A DNA stretch of 42,353 nt, taken from Deltaproteobacteria bacterium (GTDB lineage: Bacteria > Desulfobacterota > Binatia > Bin18). Both the position numbers and the translations under genes were made by a program. The DNA lies in NCBI GenBank assembly GCA_009692435.1, contig SHZE01000010.1, forward strand, positions 1 to 42,353, read 5' to 3'. Positions 1 to 10,152 of the stretch are shown here, piece by piece; the first letter of the stretch is position 1; each line of letters begins with the position of its first letter. The notes under the pieces were generated by a model. It ran no database searches, was not told the origin of the DNA, and saw nothing but the letters and a program-made list of their open reading frames with translations.

Positions 1-49
1 GCGCAAAGGGGGCGAATACCAGTATCATCTCAGGTGGCAGCGAGGGCAT
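1..49 (-). CDS. Transposase, N-terminal fragment (partial, runs off contig)
   Basis: ATG at 49..47 (complement) with RBS GGGGAGG; MPSLPPEMILVFAPFA. Confidence 0.6.
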   Translation of the reverse strand, partial: MPSLPPEMILVFAPFA

Positions 50-144
50 CGGACACCTCCCCAGAAAGAGTTTGCCGTCAGACAGCTACTCTATCCTAAA
101 GGAAGTCTCGCCCTCCTGCTATCCAAAAATGGCCAAAGTCGAGT
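1..144 (-). mobile_element. 5' end of an insertion sequence (IS), transposase reading off the contig end
   Basis: Perfect reverse complement of 42210..42353. On the - strand GGGGAGGTGTCCG-ATG opens MPSLPPEMILVFAPFA..., resembling N-termini of DDE transposases of the IS701-like group. Family named from memory. Confidence 0.75.
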
Positions 145-358
145 GTGAGGACTAGGTTTTTCACCACAAGAAGAGCAGAGTCGTCATTCCCGCGTAGGCG
201 GGAATCCAGTACCCCCGTATGATACGGGACACAGCGCCTGGATGCCCGCTCCCCTTAGAGGACCGGGGACAGGCTGCGCCAGGCACGACGGACTGGGCAA
301 CCAAGCGTGCGGACAATCCGCGAAAATTGCGGGCAACCAGAAAAACTTACCTCGAAGA
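143..358. mobile_element. Diverged copy of the MITE-like element (copy A)
   Basis: TAGGTTTTTCACCACAAGAAGAGCAGAGTCGTCATTCCCGCG..GGCGGGAATCCAG at the left and GAAAAACTTACCT at the right; matches copies at 12764 and 25386. Confidence 0.7.
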
Positions 359-370
359 GGGGCACTGCCC

Positions 371-1330
371 TTACTGAAACTCCCGCAAGAACTCCAACAA
401 CGCCGCATTGACGGCCGCGGGTTTCTCTTGTTGGGTCCAGTGCCCGGCCCCTTCGATCAAGACAGTTCGTCGCAGATTCGGGACCCACGCTTGCATTCCC
501 ACCGCCATTTCTGGGCGCAATACGACGTCGAGTTCCGCTGTCACCATGAGTGCGGGCTGGAGCACCTTGGCATTGTTGAGATATGCGCTCAGCTCCCAGT
601 TGCGATCAAAGTTACGATACCAATTGAGGCCACCGCGAAAACCCGACTTCTGAAAGCCTGAGACAAAGACCTGAAAATCTTCCGCGCTCAGAAACTGTCC
701 GTGAGGAGCATCGGGGAGCCGATCAAGAATACCGCCCCCAGCCGGGCCAAACACCCCCATTGGCACATCGCGCAAGAGCTCCATGATTTCGCGATTCGGC
801 GGTTGATAAAACCCACGCAGAGCGCGCGGCACGTCCCGTTCGAGTTCACTCTCCGCGACACCAGGCTCTTGGAAATAGAGAATATAGTGAAAATTGTCTT
901 GCGCGGAGACACGCATCATCTCAAGCGGCCGCATGGGGAAGCGTGGAAAGAACGGAGTATTCACCCCAACGACACCGGCGACCCGCTGCGGAGCCAGCAT
1001 CGCCATTTGCCAGACGACAAATCCGCCCCAGTCATGGCCCACAATCACGGCTTTCTCGATGTTCAGGGCATCCAGGAGTCCCGTGAGATCACCCACCAGG
1101 TGATGTATCGTGTAGGCATCAATCGCGTGAGGCGCGTCGGTGTCGCCATAGCCACGTTGGTCCGGGGCAATGGGGTGAAACCCAGCATCCGCCAGTGCTG
1201 ACATCTGATGCCGCCAGGAATACCACAGTTCAGGAAAGCCGTGACACAACAGCACCGGAAATCCGCTGCCGGCCTCGGCCACATGCATCTGAATACCGTT
1301 CGTTTCAATGTGTCGATGGCTGATTTGCAT
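371..1330 (-). CDS. Alpha/beta hydrolase, soluble epoxide hydrolase-like
   Basis: HGFPELWYSWRHQ (HGxP oxyanion motif), GHDWGG nucleophile elbow. Confidence 0.9.
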   Translation of the reverse strand: MQISHRHIETNGIQMHVAEAGSGFPVLLCHGFPELWYSWRHQMSALADAGFHPIAPDQRGYGDTDAPHAIDAYTIHHLVGDLTGLLDALNIEKAVIVGHDWGGFVVWQMAMLAPQRVAGVVGVNTPFFPRFPMRPLEMMRVSAQDNFHYILYFQEPGVAESELERDVPRALRGFYQPPNREIMELLRDVPMGVFGPAGGGILDRLPDAPHGQFLSAEDFQVFVSGFQKSGFRGGLNWYRNFDRNWELSAYLNNAKVLQPALMVTAELDVVLRPEMAVGMQAWVPNLRRTVLIEGAGHWTQQEKPAAVNAALLEFLREFQ

Positions 1331-1336
1331 ACGTGA

Positions 1337-1933
1337 TTAGTTCCTTTCCGACGCGGGCGGCAGCGTGATCTTCTTCCCGGACGTATAGTAGTTGCTTCCC
1401 TCTTCCGCGGCGATCATACGCCAAATCCGCAAGCCTTCTTCTAAATTGCGGCGGGACACTTCATGCGCTTGTTCTTCCGCCTTCTCCTTGCCACCGCCAA
1501 GAAACCACGGGGCTTTCATATAATACTCCGCCAAATCCGCGCGGGCACCAAGATGGGCGGGATTCAGCTCCACCGCCCGCTCAAAATGTTCCCGCACCCG
1601 ACGTGCGAGGGGGAATTGCCAAAGAATACTTGCCCGTTGCGCCTGATAGCCACAGGCTCTTCCTAACCACAGATGATAGTCCGCGTTGTTCCCGTCCAGC
1701 AACACCGCTTTGTCGAGCCATTCGATGGCCTGTTCAAATTGTTCTTGCGCGAAGTAGGTTCTCCCCAAATAGAACGCCCCCACCGCGTTGGTGGGGTGCT
1801 CTTGGACAAACGTCGCGAAGAACTGATGCGCGCCAATGATATTCCTCTCCTCGAACAGCGTAACGCCAACAGCGACACTGTCGGCGGCATACACTGAAGT
1901 GAAGAAAAGCCAACTGAACAGCAGAAGTCTCAT
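1337..1933 (-). CDS. TPR-repeat protein with signal peptide
   Basis: MRLLLFSWLFFTSVYA signal-like start, then NAVGAFYLGRTYFAQEQFEQAIEWLDKAVLLDGNNADYHLWLGRA. The longer listed start (2125) reads through a REP-like repeat and is unlikely. Confidence 0.75.
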   Translation of the reverse strand: MRLLLFSWLFFTSVYAADSVAVGVTLFEERNIIGAHQFFATFVQEHPTNAVGAFYLGRTYFAQEQFEQAIEWLDKAVLLDGNNADYHLWLGRACGYQAQRASILWQFPLARRVREHFERAVELNPAHLGARADLAEYYMKAPWFLGGGKEKAEEQAHEVSRRNLEEGLRIWRMIAAEEGSNYYTSGKKITLPPASERN

Positions 1934-2029
1934 CAGTAGATGCAACAAGAAAAGGACACGAAACGGTAGGCGATGAACGCGGTCTGTTGCCCGGGGTCTT
2001 TCAATTTTGACATCCAAGCCCGGCAATAG

Positions 2030-2092
2030 GAGCGAGGCGGCTTCCAGGTTCCCTCTCCCGACTGGGAGAGAGTGCGGGTGCGGGAACTCATA
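2030..2092. repeat. REP-like palindromic repeat (CCCTCTCCC..GGGAGAG family)
   Basis: TTCCAGGTTCCCTCTCCCGACTGGGAGAGAGTGCGGGTGCGGG; relatives at 3203, 23444 and 26770. Confidence 0.65.
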
Positions 2093-2124
2093 ATGCGATG
2101 CCCGATTGTGATCGTCACAATTCA

Positions 2125-3177
2125 TCAGAACGTGATCAGCGGTTTCACGATGTTATCTTCCTTGGTCACCATCATCTGAAACGCGCGTTCGACTTGCGAA
2201 AAAGGGAACCGATGCGTCGTCAATGGTGTCGGATCAACCCGGCCCGCTTCCAACAGGCGCAGCAGGCGCACGATCCGTTCGCGCCCACCCGGACAAAGTG
2301 CGGTACGAATCTGCTTATCGCCCATGCCCAGCCCAAACTCTGGCAACGGAATGGATAACGTGTTGCCCGCTTCTCCATGGTAGCCAACGTTGGAAATCGT
2401 TCCGCCTGGTCGAGTCGCTTTGATGCAGTTTTCAAATGTGACCGGATGCCCAAGCGCTTCAATGGCCGAATCCACTCCTTCACCATGCGTGAGTTGGCGA
2501 ATCTGCTCCGCCACATCCCCTTGCGTCGGATCAATGACGACATCGGCTCCCACTTTCTTTGCCAGCGCGGCGCGGTCCGGCTTTGCTTCCACCGCGATCA
2601 CCAACCCGGCACCGAGTAGGCGTGCCATCATCGTGGAGCACAGCCCGACCGGCCCTTGCGCGAAGACAGCGACGGTTCCGCCAGGCGGGATGTTGGCATT
2701 CTCGGCTCCGGCCAAGCCCGTGGTCATCATATCCGTGGTATACAGCGCTTGTTCGTCACTCAACGATTTCGGGGTGGGGGCGAGGTTATAATCGGCATCG
2801 TTGACGAAGAAGTATTCGGCCATGTTTCCGTCACGCTGGGTGGTGAACTTGTAGCCGCCCAGCATCCCACCGCACTGCGAAGTAAATCCGCGCTGACAGT
2901 TATCGCAGTGTCCACAGGGCGTAATCGCGCATACCGTAACGCGGTCGCCTTCCTTACAGCGGGTGACGTTGGCGCCGGCTTTGTAGACGATGCCGACGCT
3001 TTCATGCCCCAGCACTCGGCCTGGAGGAATCGCGATCACCCCTTTCACTGTGTGTACATCCGACGTGCAGATCAGCGCGGCGGTCGTTTTGATGACGGCG
3101 TCATTCGGGCCGAGATCGGGAATCGGTTTTTCAATGATGCTGACTTTTCCGATTTCCATGAAGGCGAGTGCTTTCAT
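2125..3177 (-). CDS. Zinc-dependent alcohol dehydrogenase family protein
   Basis: GHESVGIVYKAG, CGHCDNCQRGFTSQC structural zinc motif, Rossmann fold. Confidence 0.9.
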   Translation of the reverse strand: MKALAFMEIGKVSIIEKPIPDLGPNDAVIKTTAALICTSDVHTVKGVIAIPPGRVLGHESVGIVYKAGANVTRCKEGDRVTVCAITPCGHCDNCQRGFTSQCGGMLGGYKFTTQRDGNMAEYFFVNDADYNLAPTPKSLSDEQALYTTDMMTTGLAGAENANIPPGGTVAVFAQGPVGLCSTMMARLLGAGLVIAVEAKPDRAALAKKVGADVVIDPTQGDVAEQIRQLTHGEGVDSAIEALGHPVTFENCIKATRPGGTISNVGYHGEAGNTLSIPLPEFGLGMGDKQIRTALCPGGRERIVRLLRLLEAGRVDPTPLTTHRFPFSQVERAFQMMVTKEDNIVKPLITF

Positions 3178-3202
3178 TGTGTGCTCCTTGAGGCGAAAGT
3201 GC

Positions 3203-3243
3203 CCTCGCCCGGTTGGGAGAGGGCTAGTGTGAGGGGGATCAAA
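3203..3243. repeat. REP-like palindromic repeat
   Basis: GCCCTCGCCCGGTTGGGAGAGGGCTAGTGTGAGGGGGATC. Confidence 0.6.
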
Positions 3244-3264
3244 AGAGATTCCATAGACAGCCGA

Positions 3265-4374
3265 TTAGTAAGTGACTACCGAACGAATCGACTCTCCCGT
3301 GTGCATGAGGTCGAACGCGCGATTGATGTCAGTCAGCGGCATCTGATGAGTAATCAATGGATCGATCTCAATCTTTTTGTCCATATACCAATCGACAATT
3401 CTCGGCACATCGGTACGCCCGCGTGCGCCGCCGAACGCGGTGCCTTTCCAGACCCGGCCGGTGACCAGTTGGAACGGACGCGTCGAGATTTCGGTGCCCG
3501 CCGCGGCCACGCCAATGATGACCGACACTCCCCAACCTTTATGGCAGCACTCCAGCGCCTGGCGCATCACGTTGACATTGCCGATGCACTCGAACGAATA
3601 GTCCGCGCCTCCCTTGGTAAGGTTCACCAAGTACGGCACCAAATCTCCCCGCACTTCGCGAGGATTCACGAAATGCGTCAGCCCAAATCGCCGGGCGAGC
3701 GCTTCACGCTTGGGATTCAGATCAACCCCAACGACCATATTGGCACCAACCAACCGGCAACCTTGGACCACGTTGAGTCCGATGCCGCCCAAACCGAAGA
3801 CGACCACGTTCGCGCCTGGCTCGACTTTGGCGGTATTCATCACCGCACCGATGCCAGTAGTGACGCCGCAGCCGATGTAGCAGACCTTATCAAAGGGTGC
3901 GTCTTGGCGGATTTTCGCCACGGCGATTTCAGGGAGGACGGTAAAATTCGCGAAGGTCGAGGTGCCCATGTAATGGTAGAGCGGCGTATTGCCCAGTGTG
4001 AAACGACTGGTTCCGTCCGGCATAACCCCTTTGCCTTGGGTTTCACGAATAGCCTGGCATAGGTTCGTTTTGCGCGACAGACAATACTCACACTGCCGAC
4101 ATTCTGGTGTATAGAGCGGAATAACATGATCGCCAGGGCGTACACTGGTCACGCCACTCCCAATTTCCACCACGACTCCAGCGCCTTCGTGCCCAAGCAC
4201 CGAGGGAAACAGCCCTTCGGAATCAGCCCCGGAGAGAGTATAGGCATCAGTATGACAGATGCCAGTTGCCTTGATTTCGACGAGAACTTCTCCTGCCTTG
4301 GGACCGTCAAGGTCAACGGTTTCGATGGCCAGCGGTTTTCCTGGAGCGTGCGCGACAGCGGCGCGGACTTTCAT
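3265..4374 (-). CDS. frmA: Class III alcohol dehydrogenase / S-(hydroxymethyl)glutathione dehydrogenase-like
   Basis: [70 protein letters not shown]. Confidence 0.85.
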   Translation of the reverse strand: MKVRAAVAHAPGKPLAIETVDLDGPKAGEVLVEIKATGICHTDAYTLSGADSEGLFPSVLGHEGAGVVVEIGSGVTSVRPGDHVIPLYTPECRQCEYCLSRKTNLCQAIRETQGKGVMPDGTSRFTLGNTPLYHYMGTSTFANFTVLPEIAVAKIRQDAPFDKVCYIGCGVTTGIGAVMNTAKVEPGANVVVFGLGGIGLNVVQGCRLVGANMVVGVDLNPKREALARRFGLTHFVNPREVRGDLVPYLVNLTKGGADYSFECIGNVNVMRQALECCHKGWGVSVIIGVAAAGTEISTRPFQLVTGRVWKGTAFGGARGRTDVPRIVDWYMDKKIEIDPLITHQMPLTDINRAFDLMHTGESIRSVVTY

Positions 4375-4509
4375 GGCAGTGTCCCTCCCTCACAAATATA
4401 AAGCATTTGACCGCGCGCACTCTAGCCGAAAGCGGTCCTAGTCAGCAAGTGGCGCGTAGGATGAGGGTGCGCTGGGAGTGAAGTGCGTCAATAGTGTCGA
4501 GGTCTCTCG

Positions 4510-5453
4510 TTACTCAAGAATTCCAAGAAACCCGTGCCGCCCGGCGGCATCGTCAAACCGTCCAGCGATATTGCCGTGCTCATCAAGACCATGCACTTCC
4601 GTCGCAGTTGTCCCCGCCCTGGGAAAAGCGACAATGTGTAACTGATCCTCACCAGTGAGCACGTATCCGCGCATCCGTTGAGACGCGCAATCCACATACG
4701 CGCCGGCGAGATCACTGGCCTCATTGGTGTCATGGATGAACGTCCCACAAGCCCGTAGAACGTCGAACGGCTCGAATTGCCCATGCGGGTGTAGAATGAA
4801 GCCATGGGCCACATTGTTGAGCGTATAGGTCCCGACAATAGTCCCATCTTTGCGGATGCCCTCAGCCTGAGTGCTTTGCGCACCGGGATAGTCGAAAATG
4901 ACAATAGTCCCCTGGGCTATTAAGAGGCTACGAAAAGTGAAATCCGCTCTTTGGACGGCACCCACGACCTGCCCCCGGTCATTGAGTCCCAGCAGTGCCG
5001 TACCGTTGTAGTTGTCAATATCAATAAGAATGGGCTTTTGCGTTGAGGAGGGAAGAGGAACGGAGGGGCCAAGTGTCTTCTTCCATAATGCAGACGATGG
5101 TTTGCGGGGCCATATTGTCCCGACTCGTTTCCCATCGGGAAGTTCGGTACTGCCGACGAGAGCAACACCACTGATCGCGGTAACAAAATTGACGAAACTG
5201 CCGCTCACATTATACGACGTCAACGTTGTTCCTTTTTTCTGGACGGCGCCAAAGGCATTTTGCCGATTGCTAAAATAGGTGCCAAGATGACCCGCCCTTC
5301 CTTGGTAAGGTCAAACAGCGACGTGTTATTCCCCGCGCTTTGTGGCACGTCATAAGGAGTCAACGTGTAGCCTCGTTCCGACCCGTCGGTGTATCCCGGT
5401 CCGTTGAAGACCAGTCCTAAAAGGACGGCAATGCCAAACCGTGTGCTCCCCAT
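4510..5453 (-). pseudogene. HAF-repeat-like secreted protein, split by a frameshift near 5288-5312
   Basis: 5220..5453 (MGSTRFGIAVLLGLVFN... ending TKEGRVILAP) and the other frame (GHLGTYFSNRQNAFGAVQKKGTTLTSYNVSGS...) form one continuous repeat pattern if about 1 nt is restored. Confidence 0.6.
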
Positions 5454-5827
5454 TGGTTCTCCTTCCCCACACCGCCACACCACTTTCTTTCGACAGGGTA
5501 GCGCTCAGAACAATGATAATCAAGGAAAATTTTTTTCGCTTATGCACGCATCCAAGGAGAAAAGTTAGAAAGGGCGGACCTCAATTCCTACTTTGGCAAA
5601 CACGTTGTGCCATTGTGTACTAAAGCCTTGCAGCTCTTCTCTCGCGCGCGCGGACATCAATGGCGCTTTTCCGCAAGAGCGAAGAACTCCTGCAGGCGAT
5701 CGACGATGCACGTCCTTCCTACGATCCGCACGACTTAGGCGCTCCCAGGATTCGCGCTCTTCCTTTCCGCTCTTCTTGTGGGGAAAACCTGCCCCGTGAA
5801 AAGGTCCCCAGTCCTCGGTCCATTCGT

Positions 5828-7276
5828 CTACATCTTCACCCGCACCCGGTATGTCACTTTGACCTCTTTGTTCGTGGGCACGGTGACATCAAAGTGAAGC
5901 GTATGGGCATCGGCTTTTTCGTGTTTATGAGAGGCGGACAACACTTCCCAATCACCCGGCACCGGTTCGATGATGCGCACGGTGGCGGGTTGGTCTTTGT
6001 GATTGCGTAAGGCAATTTCCCAGGCGGTTTCTGAGATGGCGTCCGCTATCCGCTTGAAGTCCGTCTGTTTGCGCTCGCCCACGACGTCAAAGGCTTCGCC
6101 CATTTTCACCGTGAGTTTCTCATCTTTGGCGGTGTGGTCGATGGCGTCCTCGCCGATGAATTGCAAGCTGCCGTCTTTATCGGCCTTGTAGACGCGCACC
6201 GTGCCTTTGGGCAGCGGCATCCCCAGGTTGTTCTTCTGGGTGTTGTCAATCTCCAAGGAGACACTCACTTTCTGTTTGGCAAAACTCCCTTCGCCATACT
6301 GATTGTAAAAGTAGCCCTCCTGTCCCTGGAAAACGAGCCGTTTGGTGACCGGGATGGCGGCGGCGGACAGCAACGTCATCTGCTTGGTCTGGTTCTCTTT
6401 GACGGTCGCCGGGCGGTCGAGGGTATAGAGATGATACTCGAAGAAGCTTTCTTCGCGGAATTGTGGCGGAGGTGGAGCGGCTGGCGCGGCGTCCATGGCC
6501 ATTGTGCGGACATAGACTTGCTCTGGTTGGACGCGATGCACGTCGCCAGCAACGAGCTTGAGCATCGCGTTCTGATACGTGGCCCCGGACTGGTTGTCGA
6601 TGGTAACCCATCCGGTGAGGTCCGCTTTGCTGTCATCCACGCTGAGGACAGTGATGTAGTCCGCTTGCCAGGTGATTTTGTTCGTCAAATACGAGGTTTC
6701 GATTTTCTGTTTCCCGGCTTTCGTCGCACGCAGGAGCCACACGAGCGTGGGCTTGGCCATGAGGTTTTCTGGGACCTGCGGCAGGATCACCCGCCCCGGC
6801 GGGTTAATGTGGATTTCGTTGCCGATTTGGTAGACGTAGCCGTCGTTCGCCGACAGGAGGGTGCCGACGAGCCAATCCTCTTTGCCGGTGTAACTATTCT
6901 TGTCAAAGAGTTTGACCTCCTTGCCGACGTATTTTTCCATGAGTTTGGCGGGATTGAGGAGATCGTACTCGTAGTTCTGTTCGAGCACGTGTAGCCCTTG
7001 AGCATCGGTCAAGGATTTGATGTGGACGGTCGCTGGCAGAATTTGCGCCGCGACATCCGCGAACTGTAGGATGTTGTCGCCCACGCCAAACTCAATGTCA
7101 CGCTGATCTTTGACGAGCGCAAGGTTGCTATTGTAAATGGTGAGTGCCACTGATGATTGGTCGGCTAGTCCACTTTTTCGCATGGCGGTTCCTTCGGGGA
7201 CGGGCTTGTCTTGTGCTCCGGCCATCAGCACCATGGAGAAGAGTACGAGGAGGAACAACAGTCGGATGGTCTTCAT
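5828..7276 (-). CDS. DUF4139 domain-containing protein
   Basis: Signal peptide MKTIRLLFLLVLFSMVLMAGA; VALTIYNSNLALVKDQRDIEF, TSYLTNKITWQADYITVLS, C-terminal VKVTYRVRVKM. Confidence 0.8.
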   Translation of the reverse strand: MKTIRLLFLLVLFSMVLMAGAQDKPVPEGTAMRKSGLADQSSVALTIYNSNLALVKDQRDIEFGVGDNILQFADVAAQILPATVHIKSLTDAQGLHVLEQNYEYDLLNPAKLMEKYVGKEVKLFDKNSYTGKEDWLVGTLLSANDGYVYQIGNEIHINPPGRVILPQVPENLMAKPTLVWLLRATKAGKQKIETSYLTNKITWQADYITVLSVDDSKADLTGWVTIDNQSGATYQNAMLKLVAGDVHRVQPEQVYVRTMAMDAAPAAPPPPQFREESFFEYHLYTLDRPATVKENQTKQMTLLSAAAIPVTKRLVFQGQEGYFYNQYGEGSFAKQKVSVSLEIDNTQKNNLGMPLPKGTVRVYKADKDGSLQFIGEDAIDHTAKDEKLTVKMGEAFDVVGERKQTDFKRIADAISETAWEIALRNHKDQPATVRIIEPVPGDWEVLSASHKHEKADAHTLHFDVTVPTNKEVKVTYRVRVKM

Positions 7277-7310
7277 GGTGTGTCCTTGGAATCCTTGCTT
7301 CTCTCTTTTT

Positions 7311-8561
7311 CTAAATGACGCCCTTGTCCCGTAACTGTGTGATCTCATCCCGTGCCAGTCCCGCGAAGTGCGTGTAGATGGTTTCATTATCGTGGCCGAC
7401 AGGGACTGATCCGCGCCAGATTTTTCCGGGGGTGAGTGAAAATTTAGGGGAGATGCCGGTGCCTTTGACTTTGCCGGCTTGTCCGTCTTCCCATTCGACG
7501 TGCACGTCGCGGGCTTGATAGTGCGGGTCTTTCGCGGTGTCTTGCGAGGTCATAATCGGACAGCACGCGACTTGCGCGGCATTAAGCACTTCAACGACCG
7601 CCGTGACCGAACGCTCGGCGACCCAGCCCCGAAGCAGTGCGTCAAACTCAATCCCTTCCATGGAATTGACATCGGTACAGGCGGTTTGCCATTTGGAGTC
7701 GTTGGGGTCCAACTCTAGGACATGACAGACACGGGAGAACACCGCGAGCCCTACCGCGCCAATCACCACCCAACCATCCTGTGCCTGAAAGGCGTCGTAC
7801 GGTTGGAAGGCGGTGGCCTTATTGCCCGATCGGCCACGGACAAATCCATCCGTGAAGTACTCAATCATGGTTCCCGACAGGAGCCGGTGGATAGACTCAA
7901 ACTGCGAGACGTCAATCACCTGTCCCTTGCCTGTCCGTTGCGCGGAAATGTAACCAGCGAGTGATGACCAGAGGCAGAAGAGGGCGGTAATGTAATCGGC
8001 GGTCCACGGATTGGCACGCACTGGCGGTTCAGGATCAGGGAATCCAGTTTGATGCATGAGGCCCCCGAATGCTTGACCGATCATGTCGTAGGAGGCCCGG
8101 CCCAGATAATCAGGGTGTCCACTTTGTCCGTAGCCCGAGACATGGGTGATGACAATTTTCGGATTGGCTTGGAGGACGACGGCATCAGTTAAGCCCCATT
8201 TCGCGTAGGAGCCGGGCTTCGAGCTTTCCATCCATAGGTCGCACTGTGTAATCAGTCGGAGGAACACCTCTTTGCCTTCCGGCTTACTCATATCCAGGGA
8301 AACATAGAACTCATTGCGGCGCTCTTGAATCCACGTGGTGGCGATTTTTCCTTTCCCGTCTTTTGTCGGGAGTTGCCGACCCAAATGGCGCCAGGCCGCA
8401 TCACCTTCACCCGGACGTTCCACTTGAATGACTTCAGCTCCCATCTCCGCGGCCAACGTCGCCGCGTAGGGTTCGGCAATGAGGCTGCCCGTGGACAGAA
8501 TACGGACGCCTTGGAGCGGGCCAAATTGTTCGGGTAGTAGGGATGATGCGCGAGTTTCCAT
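7311..8561 (-). CDS. CaiB/BaiF family CoA-transferase
   Basis: GPLQGVRILSTGSLIAEPYAATLAAEMGAEVIQVERPGEGD; LGRASYDMIGQAFGGLMHQTG. Confidence 0.92.
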   Translation of the reverse strand: METRASSLLPEQFGPLQGVRILSTGSLIAEPYAATLAAEMGAEVIQVERPGEGDAAWRHLGRQLPTKDGKGKIATTWIQERRNEFYVSLDMSKPEGKEVFLRLITQCDLWMESSKPGSYAKWGLTDAVVLQANPKIVITHVSGYGQSGHPDYLGRASYDMIGQAFGGLMHQTGFPDPEPPVRANPWTADYITALFCLWSSLAGYISAQRTGKGQVIDVSQFESIHRLLSGTMIEYFTDGFVRGRSGNKATAFQPYDAFQAQDGWVVIGAVGLAVFSRVCHVLELDPNDSKWQTACTDVNSMEGIEFDALLRGWVAERSVTAVVEVLNAAQVACCPIMTSQDTAKDPHYQARDVHVEWEDGQAGKVKGTGISPKFSLTPGKIWRGSVPVGHDNETIYTHFAGLARDEITQLRDKGVI

Positions 8562-8765
8562 GTGAGTCTCCTTCGGTCAGATAGCGTGGTTATCCCTAAC
8601 GGAAATCGGGTATGAAGGCAACGCGCGGCATGCCTGAGGGAAAGCTGAGAGCTGACTCCTCCCTCCCCTTTTCACGAAAGTTCTTGGCTTCACCCGGCTT
8701 CTCCCTTGACATCTGACTAGTCACAGCGGAGGATAACTTGAAACTTTTCCCTGGGACTGGACTGT

Positions 8766-9746
8766 ATGGCGGATTTAAGAGTTGAAACTTCTCGTCCACT
8801 CGGAGTTCTTGTCGTGGAGGACGATCGCGAAATCCGTGACATGGTGACCCTGATGGTCAAAAGCATGGGGTACACCGTTGTCACCGCAGTGAATGGAAAA
8901 GACGCCTTGATCCAATTGCGCCGGCAACCCGTTGACATCGTCCTCCTCGACTTGATGATGCCGGAGATGGATGGCTTTGAATTTTGCCAGCAAGTTCGGG
9001 CAATACCCACCCTACACGATTTGCACATTATTATTACCTCCGCCCGGAATGCGCTTGAAGATAAAGTACGAGGGCTCGAACTCGGGGCCGCTGATTATCT
9101 GACCAAGCCCTTTAGTCTGGCCGAGTTGCAAGCGCGGATTAAGGTCGGGGAGCGGATTGTTCGCTACCAAAAGACGCTCCAGGCGCAACGAACTCAGCTT
9201 GAACATCTCGCGCGCGAGGACGCCTTAACCGGATTGGCGAATCGTCGCCGCTTTGAAGAACGCGCGCGCGAGGAACTCTTACGGGAGGGGCGATATCAGC
9301 ACCCCCTCTCCGTGCTGTTGGCGGACTTGGATCACTTCAAAGAAATTAACGATACGTATGGGCACTCGTATGGTGATTCGGTCCTCAAGGAAGTGGCCCA
9401 CACATTTACCCGCCATTGTCGGTCGAGCGACTTATGCGCGCGGTATGGAGGGGAGGAGTTCGCCGTTCTCCTACCAGAAACCCCACTGCCAGACGCCCGA
9501 CTCGTCGCGGATCGCCTCTGCACGGCCATCCGCGGCTTGACCTTCGCCCAAGCGACCACGACAGTTCATGTAACCGTGAGTCTTGGGATTGCGTGCTTTG
9601 ATGCGAACAACCCCCAGTCGCTTGAGGAGTTCATGGAACAAGCTGACCAAGCGCTCTATGCGGCCAAACGCAATGGGAGAAATCGGGTTGAGGTCTATAC
9701 GAGACCTGGGCGCTCTTCCGTACCGCCGTCCTCTACCACGACCTGA
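8766..9746 (+). CDS. Response regulator diguanylate cyclase (REC-GGDEF)
   Basis: REC domain VEDDREIR..DIVLLDLMMPEMDG..KPFSLAELQARI; GGDEF domain with RYGGEEF active site and RSSD I-site five residues upstream. Confidence 0.95.
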   Translation: MADLRVETSRPLGVLVVEDDREIRDMVTLMVKSMGYTVVTAVNGKDALIQLRRQPVDIVLLDLMMPEMDGFEFCQQVRAIPTLHDLHIIITSARNALEDKVRGLELGAADYLTKPFSLAELQARIKVGERIVRYQKTLQAQRTQLEHLAREDALTGLANRRRFEERAREELLREGRYQHPLSVLLADLDHFKEINDTYGHSYGDSVLKEVAHTFTRHCRSSDLCARYGGEEFAVLLPETPLPDARLVADRLCTAIRGLTFAQATTTVHVTVSLGIACFDANNPQSLEEFMEQADQALYAAKRNGRNRVEVYTRPGRSSVPPSSTTT

Positions 9747-9781
9747 GCACACGTCGAACCCGTACCAAGAAGGAGGAACAG

Positions 9782-10090
9782 ATGTATAAATTGATTGGTT
9801 TACTCAAGCGCCCCACCGACATGAGTCTGGAAGACTTTCAACAGTGGTGGTTGAAAGACCATGCGGCACTGGTCAAGCGCTTTCCGGCCTTGAAAAAGTA
9901 CACGATCAATCTGAGCATTACACCCGATCAACCGTTTGATGGTATGGCTGAAGTCTGGTTTGAGAAGAAAGAAGACCTTGAGCAAATCTTCTCCCTACCG
10001 GAAGGACAGACGGCTCGACAGAGCGCGACGAGCCATTCAAGTCAAATTGCCATCATGTTCACGCAGGAACATTTCATCGTCCAGGGATAA
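9782..10090 (+). CDS. EthD family protein
   Basis: MYKLIGLLKRPTDMSLEDFQQWWLKDHAALVKRFPALKKYTINL; RBS AAGGAGG. Confidence 0.85.
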   Translation: MYKLIGLLKRPTDMSLEDFQQWWLKDHAALVKRFPALKKYTINLSITPDQPFDGMAEVWFEKKEDLEQIFSLPEGQTARQSATSHSSQIAIMFTQEHFIVQG

Positions 10091-10113
10091 GAGAAAAGGC
10101 GGCACGGTGAGAG

Positions 10114-10147
10114 GAGGGGCAGTTGGCGAACCGCCCCTCTGTTTTTG
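10114..10147 (+). terminator. Intrinsic terminator after the EthD gene
   Basis: GAGGGGC-loop-GCCCCTC followed by TGTTTTTG. Confidence 0.7.
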
Positions 10148-10152
10148 TGGGT

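Noticed and set aside
2656-4062. 468-aa + strand ORF
   Set aside because: Antisense shadow of the two alcohol dehydrogenase genes; composition looks like high-GC antisense translation and has no domain motif.
6134-6994. 286-aa + strand ORF
   Set aside because: Antisense to the DUF4139 gene, which has a signal peptide and clear domain features.
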